64,000 bases of DNA from DATDAH01 sp963823495 (lineage in GTDB: Bacteria; Actinomycetota; Acidimicrobiia; Acidimicrobiales; DATDAH01). Both the position numbers and the translations under genes were made by a program. Positions 43,561 through 51,163 of this stretch are shown here, piece by piece. Under the pieces are notes generated by a model. The model ran no database searches. It was not told the origin of the DNA and saw nothing but the letters and a program-made list of their open reading frames with translations. Position 1 is the first letter of the stretch, and each line of letters begins with the position of its first letter. The DNA is taken from positions 2,790,001-2,854,000 of the forward strand of contig CAWGLV010000001.1 of assembly GCA_963823495.1 (NCBI GenBank), in the 5' to 3' direction.

Positions 43561-43926
43561 TCAGGACGGCCGGATCAGATGGGCGAAGCCGACGATGTCG
43601 TCGATGTCGACGGCGGCCCACCAGCGCGACCAGTCGGCCATGTCATCGACGTGCTCGTAGAAGTAGTCGCACACGGCGTCGTGGAGTACCGACTCCACGG
43701 TGCCCCGGAGCCGGTCCGCGGTGGGCTCGCCGGCGTCCTCGTAGTCGTCGGCGACGTCGATCAGGCCGCCCAGCGGCACCTCCCCGCCTTCGAGATCGAC
43801 CTCACCGAAGAGAAAGGCGCCCGTCCGGGCGGTCGACTCCACCTCAGGGCACGCGTCAGCGATCTGGACGAGTATCCGGGCGCACGTCAGCCGGAAGACA
43901 TCGAGCCACGACTCGGGCGGGTTCAC
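43561..43926 (-). CDS. Small acidic protein of unknown function
   Basis: The 121-residue soluble, Asp/Glu-rich product begins MNPPESWLDVFRLTCARILVQIADACPEV, followed by LFGEVDLEGGEVPLGGLIDVADDYEDAG and the Trp-rich DYFYEHVDDMADWSRWWAAVD. The family is not recognised. The GTG at 43926 is preceded by GGAG at 5-nt spacing, which favours it over longer frames that run antisense into the WD40 gene. It is convergent with the TPR gene (21-nt gap). Confidence 0.6.
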   Translation of the reverse strand: MNPPESWLDVFRLTCARILVQIADACPEVESTARTGAFLFGEVDLEGGEVPLGGLIDVADDYEDAGEPTADRLRGTVESVLHDAVCDYFYEHVDDMADWSRWWAAVDIDDIVGFAHLIRPS

Positions 43927-44141
43927 TTCGTCTCCGGGCTTCGACGAGTCAGGACTGCGCCATAGGAGCGCGATAGAGCCGTGGCCTCCTACCCGAAGGG
44001 CGGACGCCACGGCCCCACTGACGATCGTACCGCTAGGACCGACGCTGATCAATCGGCCCGTGGTCAGGCCGCTGCGGGCGACCGAACCGGTCCCGGCACG
44101 GTGCCCCTGCTCTCGCGCACCTCCGTTACCGTCTGTTCGCA

Positions 44142-46193
44142 GTGGCGAGACCGAACGGCGCGATGCCGACCACGGGTAGCGAGCCCGGGCCCAGCGCCAC
44201 GGCCGGTCGGCGCTCGGTACGGGCCGTCCGGCGCGCCACCCTCCAGGAGCTGCCGGCCCTGACCGAGCATCCCGAGCTGGCCTGGCAGCAGTTGCACAAC
44301 CGGCTGCAGTGGGAGTCCGAGCCGCTGGCATCGCTCCTGCGCACCGAACGAGAGCGACGCACCGCGGTTGGCCCACTCTGGATTCATCGGTACACGCGCC
44401 TGCGCGAGTCCGATGCGCTCAGACGCGTCCAAGCCGGGCACAAGGGTCGGATCGGGTGCTGTGTCATGACGCCGGATGGCACCCGCATCATCTCCGCCGG
44501 CCACGATCACACCCTCAAGACCTGGGACACCGCCACCGGCACCGAACTCGCCACCCTCACCGGCCACACCGGACCGATCAACGCCTGCACGGTGAGCCCC
44601 GACGGCACCCGCATCATCTCCGCCAGCGACGACCACACCCTCAAGACCTGGGACACCGCCACCGGCACCGAACTCGCCACCCTCACCGGCCACACCGACC
44701 GGGTGCTCGACTGCACCGTCACCCCCGACGGCACCCGCATCATCTCCGCCGGGTACGACCACACCCTCAAGACCTGGGACACCGCCACCGGCACCGAACT
44801 CGCCACCCTCACCGGCCACACCGGACCGATCAACGCCTGCACGGTGAGCCCCGACGGCACCCGCATCATCTCCGCCAGCGACGACCACACCCTCAAGACC
44901 TGGGACACCGCCACCGGCAGCCAACTCGCCACCCTCACCGGCCACACCGACCGGGTGCTCGACTGCACCGTCACCCCCGACGGCACCCGCATCATCTCCG
45001 CCGGGTACGACCACACCCTCAAGACCTGGGACACCGCCACCGGCACCGAACTCGCCACCCTCACGGGGCACCGGAACTCCGTGTGGGGCTGCACCGTGAG
45101 CCCTGACGGAGCATGGGTGGTGTCCGCGGGCCACGACCAGGCCGTGAAGGTGTGGGATGTGACGACTGGTCGGGAGAGGGCCACCCTCGTCGGCCACAGC
45201 GGCCGGGTCGAGGCGTGTGCAGTGAGCCCGGAAGGCAGCCTCATCGTCTCGGCCGGCGAGGACGGGACGATCAGGGCGTGGGACGAGGACGCGATCGGGT
45301 CGGGAGAGGTCCGTTCGGGTCATTCCGGACAGATCCGGGGCTGTGCCATGAGCCCGGACGGCAGCTGGGTGGTCACCGCCAGCGACGACCACACGCTCAA
45401 GGTGTGGGACACCGCCGAGGGCAGCGAGGTGGCCTGCTTCGAGGGCCATGCGGGTTCGGTGTGGGACTGTGCCGTGAGCCCGGACGGCACGTGGGTCGTC
45501 TCCGCCGGTGAGGACCGCTACCTCAAGATCTGGGACGTCGCGGACGGCACCGAACTCGCCACCCTCGCCGGCCACACCAGCCGCGTCCTGGGCTGCGCGG
45601 TCACCCCCGACGGCACCCGCATCATCTCCACCGGCCACGACCGCACCCTCAAGATCTGGGACGCCGCGGACGGCACCGAACTCGCCACCCTCACCGGCCA
45701 CACCAGCCGCGTCCTGGGCTGCGCGGTCACCCCCGACGGCACCCGCATCATCTCCACCGGCCACGACCGCACCCTCAAGATCTGGGACGCCGCGGACGGC
45801 ACCGAACTCGCCACCCTCACCGGCCACACCAAACGGGTGACCGCGTGCGCGGTGACTCCCGACAACCGCCGGATCGTCTCGGCGAGCCACGACGGCTGTC
45901 TCAAGATCTGGGACACGGCCACCGGTGCCGAACTGGCCACCCTCGCCGGCCACACCCGGCGAGTCCTGGGTTGTGCCGTGAGTCCTGACGGCACCCGGAT
46001 CGTGTCGGTCAGCAGTGACGGCTGCCTGCGCACGTGGGACCCGGTGGACGGGACCAGTCAGTGCATCCTCGTCCTCCCCGGCCCGGTGACTGCCGTGGCC
46101 CACCATCCGCTTCGCGCCACCGTGGCGTGCGGGGACCAGAGTGGAGTCGTCCACCTCGCCGACCTGGTCGGCGGCCGCGCTGTGGCCCGGTAG
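44142..46193 (+). CDS. 14-bladed WD40 protein with recently amplified blades
   Basis: The 683-residue protein begins with the helical domain shared with the proteins at 24293 and 30689 (VRRATLQELPALTEHPELAWQQLHNRLQW). Fourteen WD40 blades follow, from QAGHKGRIGCCVMTPDG to the non-canonical PGPVTAVAHHPLRATVACGD. Blades 2-5 and 10-12 are near identical at DNA level (126-bp units), so the propeller surface has been remodelled recently by duplication or gene conversion. There is no zinc ribbon. The start is GTG 44142, or ATG 44163 in the same frame; neither has a clear ribosome site. An inverted repeat, GCGACC/GGTCCC, lies at 44078. Confidence 0.88.
   Translation: MARPNGAMPTTGSEPGPSATAGRRSVRAVRRATLQELPALTEHPELAWQQLHNRLQWESEPLASLLRTERERRTAVGPLWIHRYTRLRESDALRRVQAGHKGRIGCCVMTPDGTRIISAGHDHTLKTWDTATGTELATLTGHTGPINACTVSPDGTRIISASDDHTLKTWDTATGTELATLTGHTDRVLDCTVTPDGTRIISAGYDHTLKTWDTATGTELATLTGHTGPINACTVSPDGTRIISASDDHTLKTWDTATGSQLATLTGHTDRVLDCTVTPDGTRIISAGYDHTLKTWDTATGTELATLTGHRNSVWGCTVSPDGAWVVSAGHDQAVKVWDVTTGRERATLVGHSGRVEACAVSPEGSLIVSAGEDGTIRAWDEDAIGSGEVRSGHSGQIRGCAMSPDGSWVVTASDDHTLKVWDTAEGSEVACFEGHAGSVWDCAVSPDGTWVVSAGEDRYLKIWDVADGTELATLAGHTSRVLGCAVTPDGTRIISTGHDRTLKIWDAADGTELATLTGHTSRVLGCAVTPDGTRIISTGHDRTLKIWDAADGTELATLTGHTKRVTACAVTPDNRRIVSASHDGCLKIWDTATGAELATLAGHTRRVLGCAVSPDGTRIVSVSSDGCLRTWDPVDGTSQCILVLPGPVTAVAHHPLRATVACGDQSGVVHLADLVGGRAVAR
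44511..45060 (+). repeat. Tandem 126-bp WD40-blade repeats, first block
   Basis: ACCCTCAAGACCTGGGACAC recurs at 44511, 44637, 44763, 44889 and 45015, exactly 126 nt apart. The first two units and the next two are the same 252-bp pair apart from a short difference near 44917 (CACCGAACTC versus CAGCCAACTC). Blade types alternate GPINAC/RVLDC, so duplication occurred in two-blade steps. Confidence 0.92.
45546..45835 (+). repeat. Tandem 126-bp WD40-blade repeats, second block
   Basis: GGCACCGAACTCGCCACCCT recurs at 45546, 45672 and 45798 at 126-nt spacing. The first two units differ only at a few positions. This block uses a different blade type (SRVLGC, GHDRTLKIWDAADG) from the first block, showing a separate amplification event. 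Confidence 0.9.
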
Positions 46194-46321
46194 CCCCCCT
46201 GGGATCTCTCTGACGAGTCCTCCAGCCTGATCGTCGGCCGATTCCGGCATCGTCCCGCTCAGCTCCAGGGCCGACCACCTCGTGGTCCGCGCCCTCCCGC
46301 TCCGCAGGACGAACGGTGGCG

Positions 46322-46753
46322 TCAGGACAACTGGGCCAGGGCCTCGCGCATCTTGACGTGCATCAGCTCGATGGCCTTCAGCGGGCGCAGCATGACCTTG
46401 AACTCGACGACCTTGCCGTTGTCGTCCACGGTCAGGATGTCAACCCCGTTCACGAGGATGCCGTCGACCACCGTCTCGAACTCGAGCACGGCGTGGTCGC
46501 CCGAGACGACCTCCTTCACGTAGTGGAACGAGGTGGGTGAGGGCTCCCCGGCCGGCTTCGCCTCATCGCCGCCGAAGGTGGCCCCGGCGCCTCTGAGGTA
46601 GAGCTTGGTGAGCTCCTTTCCCTCCTGGGGCGTGAAGACGATGGGCGAGAGGAAGACCACGTCGTCATGGAGGAGTTGGTCGAGCCCGCCGGGCAGGTCA
46701 CCGGCCAGATAGCGGTGCCACCGGGCGAGGGTCTTCTCGATGGGGCTGCTCAT
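46322..46753 (-). CDS. SnoaL/NTF2-like protein
   Basis: The 143-residue single-domain protein has the NTF2-like alpha+beta barrel pattern: SSPIEKTLARWHRYLAGDLPGGLDQLLHDDVVFLSP, FHYVKEVVSGDHAVLEFETVVDGILVNGVDIL and VVEFKVMLRPLKAIELM. SnoaL-like domains include polyketide cyclases, isomerases and non-catalytic binding proteins; the substrate cannot be told. The ATG at 46753 is preferred over GTG 46756. It is divergent from the PH-like gene at 46861. Confidence 0.8.
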   Translation of the reverse strand: MSSPIEKTLARWHRYLAGDLPGGLDQLLHDDVVFLSPIVFTPQEGKELTKLYLRGAGATFGGDEAKPAGEPSPTSFHYVKEVVSGDHAVLEFETVVDGILVNGVDILTVDDNGKVVEFKVMLRPLKAIELMHVKMREALAQLS

Positions 46754-46778
46754 CACCCGGACGCTAGGGGATCAGATC

Positions 46779-46795
46779 GGGACGAAGGCCTCTGG
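46779..46795 (+). promoter_or_regulatory. Upstream element GGGACGAAGGCCTCTGG
   Basis: GACG-N2-GGCC element 82 nt before the ATG at 46861, ending in CTGG like the copies at 17298 and 49360. Confidence 0.45.
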
Positions 46796-46860
46796 TCCGG
46801 TCCTCGGCCCCACTGCATCCTCGGGACAGGAGCTGCCACCGACGAGATCCGAGGTACGTC

Positions 46861-47361
46861 ATGACGGCAACAAAGCAGAAGTGGAGTTCGAAGCTCACAC
46901 CGGAGAACACCGAGAGGTTCTACGCCTTCCTGGACGGGATGCCCGAGGCTGATCGGCCCGTCTATGCGTTCACCGGCCAACGCTCCGGGGTGTGGCACCA
47001 GTTGGGCGGCGGCACTGCCCACATGCTGGTGCTGTTCTACAAGGATCGCCTCGTCGTTTCGAAGCGGGGCATGGGCAGCCTCAAGAAGGAGAAGGCCCGC
47101 AGCGACCACCCGCTGAGCACGATCGCGGATGTCCGCGTCGTCAACGGCCCTGTCTTCTCGAGTGTCCAGTTCCGGTTCGCCGACGGTACGAAGACCAAGA
47201 TCGCCAACGTCGACCACGCCGCGGCACGGCCACTGGAGCGGTACATGGCCCAGGGGCTGGCCGCGTTCGACCGCACGAAGCTGGAGCCGGCGACCGCGAC
47301 GGACTTCTGGTGGGCCTGCGTGATGACCGAGGTCGCTCCGACGGATCTCGGCTTCACCTGA
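46861..47361 (+). CDS. PH-like (bacterial pleckstrin-homology fold) protein
   Basis: A 166-residue soluble protein. The middle part, HMLVLFYKDRLVVSKRGMG, HPLSTIADVRVVNGPVFSSVQFRF, DGTKTKIANVDHAAARPLERYM, has the beta-strand spacing of GRAM/bacterial PH domains (short strand, DRLVV, then I-x-D-V, then a closing helix). A helical N-terminal segment (KLTPENTERFYAFLDGMPEADRP) precedes it. The ATG at 46861 has GAGG at 6-nt spacing. It is followed 42 nt later by the pentapeptide-repeat membrane protein and may be co-transcribed with it. Confidence 0.65.
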   Translation: MTATKQKWSSKLTPENTERFYAFLDGMPEADRPVYAFTGQRSGVWHQLGGGTAHMLVLFYKDRLVVSKRGMGSLKKEKARSDHPLSTIADVRVVNGPVFSSVQFRFADGTKTKIANVDHAAARPLERYMAQGLAAFDRTKLEPATATDFWWACVMTEVAPTDLGFT

Positions 47362-47403
47362 CCGGAAAGGGCTCGTCCGCACTCACGGAGGGAGGAAGCC
47401 GAA

Positions 47404-49104
47404 ATGACCGCACAGGAGCGGTGGTATCGATTAGCAGCGGTCGGCCTCGGACTGGCCGCGATGGCGGTGGCCGCGATGGCGGTGGTCTCGCGGGAGCGAG
47501 TCCTCGTCCTGTTGGCTGCCGGACTGGCCGGGATCACCGTCGTCGCGGTCATCTTCCTGCTCCGGGCCCGCGACGCCGTGGGTACGCCCCACGGGCGGGC
47601 GGTCTTGGGAGCGGCCGCGGTCATCGCCCTCGTGGCGGCGAGCTTCGGCTATCTGTCGCTGACGAGCACCTGTGACGAGCGCTTCGGTGCGGGAGCGGAC
47701 CTCGAGGGCTGCGACTTCAGTGGTGAGGACCTCTCCGGCGAGGACCTGAGCAGCACCGATCTGACCGAGGCCGACCTCTCCGGTACGGATCTGTCCGGGG
47801 CCGTCCTTCGGGATGCCCGACTGTCGTCGGCCGACCTCCGCGGTGCCGACCTGTCTGGCGCGGACTTGGGCCAGGCTGAGCTGACCAGCGCCGACCTGTC
47901 CGGTGCCGACCTCCGCGAGGCCGTCCTGAGCAGTGCTGGCCTGGGCCGCGCCGACCTGTCCGGCGCGGACCTGTCCGGCGCCGATCTGACCCAGGCCCAG
48001 GCGCGCCACGTCACGCTTGCCGACACCGATCTCGAGGGGGTCGACGCCTCCGAGGCCGATCTCACCGGCACCCTCGCCGCGGGCGCGGATCTCCGTCCGC
48101 TCGACCTGACCGACGCCATCCTCGCCGAGGCCGAGCTGGCAGGCGTGGATCTCCGCGGCGCCCGACTCGAGGGCGTCGACCTCACGGCCGCCGACCTGAG
48201 CGAGGCCGACCTGACCGGCGCCGAGCTCTTGGGCAGCCCTCTGGCCGACACGGTGCTCACCGGGGCCTCAGCTCGCCGCGCCCGCTTCGTCGATGTCGGG
48301 TTCGGCGGTGCCGACCTGAGCGGCGCCGACTTCAGCGGAGCCACCTTCGACGGTTCACGCCTCAACGCCGTCGATCTCCGCAACGCCGACCTGGACGGGG
48401 CCACGTTCGCCGGATCCCAGTTGGACACGACCCGCTGGCGGGGCCTCACGGTCCGCAGCCTGACGATTCGCAACTCGTCACTGGCCCAAGCCCGGCTGGG
48501 CGGCGCCAGCCTGCCGGGCGCCACGATGGACAACGTCACACTTCGAGGCGCCACGCTGGTCGGCCTCGAGATCAGCGACGAGGCGCTGGCCGGCGCACTC
48601 CGGGTCACGCCGCCAGAGTTGGCCCGGACGCTCGACCAGCGGGAGCTCCCGCTGGAGACGGCCCAGACCCTTCGGCGGGCCGCCAACCAGCTCTGCCAGG
48701 GTGGTCGCCCGAGTGGCGCGGGAACGTCGCCAACGGGTTCCCATGACGCCTTCATGCTGGTCGGTGAGGTGCCGTCGACCGCCCCTGACCCGGTTCCCCC
48801 GGCCGTCCGCTTCCTCAAGGTGGTCGGCTGCTACGGGTCGGTCCAGAACGTCGAAGTCGGGGTGTGCGGCCCCTACGTCTCGGTGAACACGGGTGAGCCG
48901 GCGTCGTCGATCACCCAGTACCAGAAGACCCGGACCGTCCGCGTGATCGAAGCCCGCACCGGAGCCACACTGCTCACCCGGACCGCCGAGGGCTCGGTAC
49001 CGCCGTGCCCGGACCGGGCCCCACTGAGCCAGACCACGACCTACGGCTCGAGCCCGCCCGCCGTCGGCGTCGTCCCCGAGATCCGGGCCCTCTCCCACCG
49101 GTGA
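47404..49104 (+). CDS. Pentapeptide-repeat membrane protein
   Basis: A 566-residue protein. Three hydrophobic helices lie at residues 8-25, 30-52 and 60-80. A long pentapeptide-repeat region (about 95-395) of the A(D/N)LSGADL type follows, e.g. CDFSGEDLSGEDLSSTDL and ADLRGADLSGADLGQAEL, which would form a right-handed quadrilateral beta-helix. The C-terminal domain (about 400-566) has Cys residues (NQLCQGGRPSG, VVGCYGSVQNVEVGVCGPYVSV) and looks extracytoplasmic or beta-rich. Its function is unknown; in the island it could be a structural scaffold or a surface-exposed effector. The ATG lies at 47404. Confidence 0.88.
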   Translation: MTAQERWYRLAAVGLGLAAMAVAAMAVVSRERVLVLLAAGLAGITVVAVIFLLRARDAVGTPHGRAVLGAAAVIALVAASFGYLSLTSTCDERFGAGADLEGCDFSGEDLSGEDLSSTDLTEADLSGTDLSGAVLRDARLSSADLRGADLSGADLGQAELTSADLSGADLREAVLSSAGLGRADLSGADLSGADLTQAQARHVTLADTDLEGVDASEADLTGTLAAGADLRPLDLTDAILAEAELAGVDLRGARLEGVDLTAADLSEADLTGAELLGSPLADTVLTGASARRARFVDVGFGGADLSGADFSGATFDGSRLNAVDLRNADLDGATFAGSQLDTTRWRGLTVRSLTIRNSSLAQARLGGASLPGATMDNVTLRGATLVGLEISDEALAGALRVTPPELARTLDQRELPLETAQTLRRAANQLCQGGRPSGAGTSPTGSHDAFMLVGEVPSTAPDPVPPAVRFLKVVGCYGSVQNVEVGVCGPYVSVNTGEPASSITQYQKTRTVRVIEARTGATLLTRTAEGSVPPCPDRAPLSQTTTYGSSPPAVGVVPEIRALSHR

Positions 49105-49441
49105 AGCCAGCCTGCGTGCTCGACACGACGGCACGAGCAGGTCGCCGAGGTCCTCGCCGGCGCCTCGGCGTGACCGTCTGGCACTCGCCCCCCAGTGCGC
49201 TCAAGTCGGATGACCGCGGCAAGACGGTCGCCCGACACCCCAACTGCCTGGCTCCGCCTGCGGGCTCCGGGGCACCAACCCTCAGCGGGGGCACCACCAG
49301 CGGCGTGACTGGCCTACGAACAGGTGTGACCCCGGCGGGACAGCGGCAAGGACCCCCCGGTGACCTTTGGCCCTGGTTGCTTCTGTCACTGCGAGGGCAG
49401 AGTGGCGACACCGGGCCGAAACGAGCGTCGGGAGATGCACC
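49105..49441. promoter_or_regulatory. Non-coding stretch with upstream element at 49360
   Basis: In 337 nt there is no gene. GTGACCTTTGGCCCTGG at 49360-49376 is a GACC-N3-GGCC element 82 nt before the ATG at 49442, followed by CACTGCGAGGGCAGAGTG (an imperfect inverted repeat) at 49387. CACTGC also follows the element at 46779. Otherwise I see nothing here. Confidence 0.5.
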
Positions 49442-49975
49442 ATGGAATCCAGTACGGGTCGAGTGTTCGGATCGCGTGTCGCCGTAGCGATTGCGTCATC
49501 GATCATCACCGCGGTTGTCGTGGCCGGCGGGATCGCCTGGGCGTCGGTCCCGAACAACTCGGTCAACAGCCGCAAGATCGTCAACAACACCGTGCAGAGC
49601 GTCGACATCCGCAACGGCACCGTGCAGAGCGCCGACATCCACAACGGCAGCATCAAGCTCGTGGACCTCGCCCCCGCGGCTCGGCCGGTGCCGAGCAGCC
49701 TGGCCGTCGTGCACATCAGCCAAGTCACGAACAACACCGGGGGGAACATCACGATCAACTGGGCCGACGGGACCCAGCCGGACTGCTTCGACTTCGACGT
49801 CGGCGTGAGCCCGCGATGCTCGCAGGTGGTGCCCCTCGGTGTCAGCGTTCGCCTCTTCGCCGGCTACCCCGACGTCGAGTGGGGTGCTGACGCCGCGTCC
49901 TGTGGCACGTCGATGGAGTGCACGATCGTGGCCGACGGGAACAAGGACGTCGCACTCACCGTCAACCCCTTCTAG
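49442..49975 (+). CDS. Secreted or anchored protein with NNS/NGT repeats
   Basis: The 177-residue product has an N-terminal signal or anchor helix (VAVAIASSIITAVVVAGGIAWA, about 12-33). It then has short beta-type repeats, NNSVNSRKIVNNTVQSVDIRNGTVQSADIHNGSIKLVDL, as found in actinobacterial surface proteins that form a beta-solenoid or trimeric stalk. A C-terminal globular domain with four Cys follows (CFDFDVGVSPRCSQ and SCGTSMECTIVADGN), probably two disulfides, so it is extracytoplasmic. The ATG at 49442 has GGGAG at 8-nt spacing. It is the last island gene before core genes resume. Confidence 0.8.
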   Translation: MESSTGRVFGSRVAVAIASSIITAVVVAGGIAWASVPNNSVNSRKIVNNTVQSVDIRNGTVQSADIHNGSIKLVDLAPAARPVPSSLAVVHISQVTNNTGGNITINWADGTQPDCFDFDVGVSPRCSQVVPLGVSVRLFAGYPDVEWGADAASCGTSMECTIVADGNKDVALTVNPF

Positions 49976-50025
49976 TCGACGGTCCAACGACTGGTCGGTG
50001 AACCTCAGTTGTCCACCGCGCGGAC

Positions 50026-50544
50026 CTACTCGTACTCGGACCAGTCCTCGGGGTTGTCCTCGACGAAGGCGCTGACGACCTCGCCGTCGACGCCGTCGAC
50101 GAGCACGAGGCCCCGCCGGGCGGGGGGCTCGTCGGCGCTGTAGAGCAGGATGCGCCAGGTGGGGCGACTGCGCAGGCCCCGCCAGCCCATCTGGGCCGAG
50201 GCGTGGCCGACCGGGAAGCCGACCTCCTTGGTGGCGGCCACGAGGGCCTCGTGCTCGTCCAGCTCCAGCGGGTAGCCGGCCAGCAGGTGGTAGCCGCCGA
50301 TGAGCAGCAGGCCGATGCCGGCGGCCAGTATTCCTTCGTTGACCAGCACGGCGCCGTCACCGGCGGTGGCCCACAGGACGACACAGAGCAGCCCGATGCC
50401 GATGTAGATGTAGCCGGGGATGCGGCGGCGCTTGTTGTCCGGGAACGTGTAGGGGCCGACGAAGGCCGAGGCGTCGAGATCCTCGGGCAGCTCGTCCCGG
50501 TGCCCGTCCGCGGGCTCGCCAGCGGACTCGTTCTCGTCACTCAC
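50026..50544 (-). CDS. Small membrane protein next to HIT gene
   Basis: The 172-residue protein starts MSDENESAGEPADGHRDELPED (acidic tail), then two membrane helices (IPGYIYIGIGLLCVVLWATA and ILAAGIGLLLIGGYHLLAGY, residues 43-95), then a cytoplasmic domain (ALVAATKEVGFPVGHASAQMGWRGLRSRPTWRILLYSADEPP). Function unknown. It lies 16 nt after the HIT gene in the same direction and probably belongs to the thrS-HIT unit. It marks the right border of the island. Confidence 0.8.
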   Translation of the reverse strand: MSDENESAGEPADGHRDELPEDLDASAFVGPYTFPDNKRRRIPGYIYIGIGLLCVVLWATAGDGAVLVNEGILAAGIGLLLIGGYHLLAGYPLELDEHEALVAATKEVGFPVGHASAQMGWRGLRSRPTWRILLYSADEPPARRGLVLVDGVDGEVVSAFVEDNPEDWSEYE

Positions 50545-50559
50545 GGGCGCCGACCGTAC

Positions 50560-51066
50560 TCAGGAGGGCCACGCGTCCCGCAGGCGACGCCACGTGACGT
50601 CCAGGGGCTCGGGCAGGACCCGGGTCTCGGCCACCGCGGTCATGAAGTTGGTGTCGCCCGACCAGCGGGGCAGGCAGTGGACGTGCAGGTGGTCGGGGAC
50701 CCCGGCCCCGGCGGCCCGACCGAGGTTCAGACCGATGTTGACCCCTTCGGGGGTGTAGGCCGCCTCGATGGCGGTCACGCCGTGGCGGACCGTGCGCCAG
50801 AGGGCGATCTCCTCGTCCTCGGTCAGGTCCGACAGCGACCGCACCGCCCGGTTGGGCAGGATCAGCAGGTGACCGGTGTTGTACGGGTAGGCGTTCAACA
50901 GGACCGAAACCAGTGGGCCCCGCGACACGACGAAGGACTCCTCGTCCGGCAGGCCGCTGCCGAGGATCCGCTCGAACAGGGAGCCCTCGCCGTCGGGCAG
51001 CTCGTCGGTGGACGCGGCGTCGATGTACTCATGGCGCCAGCCCGCCCACCAGCGGTCGAGCGTCAT
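50560..51066 (-). CDS. HIT-family nucleotide hydrolase/phosphorylase
   Basis: HIT-domain protein of the AP4A phosphorylase-like actinobacterial type (orthologous position to the HIT gene next to thrS in mycobacteria). The 168 residues start MTLDRWWAGWRHEYI; the catalytic HIT motif is HLHVHCLPRW near residue 130, and NTGHLLILPNRAVRSLSDL is the second family block. Such enzymes cleave dinucleoside polyphosphates or AMP conjugates, which tRNA synthetases produce as by-products; the adjacent thrS fits this. The ATG lies at 51066. Confidence 0.92.
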   Translation of the reverse strand: MTLDRWWAGWRHEYIDAASTDELPDGEGSLFERILGSGLPDEESFVVSRGPLVSVLLNAYPYNTGHLLILPNRAVRSLSDLTEDEEIALWRTVRHGVTAIEAAYTPEGVNIGLNLGRAAGAGVPDHLHVHCLPRWSGDTNFMTAVAETRVLPEPLDVTWRRLRDAWPS

Positions 51067-51098
51067 GCCCCCGCCACCCGAGGGCACGAGCACCCATC

Positions 51099-51148
51099 GT
51101 TCTGGCGCCCGATTGAGGCGCGCCGACACCTCAATCGGGCGCCAGAAC
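51099..51148. terminator. Perfect 20-bp inverted repeat between thrS and HIT genes
   Basis: Arms GTTCTGGCGCCCGATTGAGG (51099-51118) and its exact complement (51129-51148) flank a 10-nt loop. The structure lies in the 97-nt gap between the thrS stop and the HIT start, both on the minus strand, so it would terminate or attenuate read-through from thrS. There is no U-tract. Confidence 0.75.
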
Positions 51149-51163
51149 ACGCGGATGCGCGGC

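Noticed and set aside
44511..45835. Regularly spaced repeats that could suggest a CRISPR array
   Set aside because: The units are 126 bp, in frame, encode WD40 blades and have no unique spacers.
44064..46250. 728-codon antisense frame with GVAGEGGEFGA-type repeats
   Set aside because: The protein-like repeats merely mirror the 126-bp WD40 blade repeats on the other strand.
16945..50025. Mobile element or prophage explanation for the island
   Set aside because: I found no integrase, transposase, terminal repeat, tRNA attachment site or phage structural gene; the island may still be horizontally acquired.
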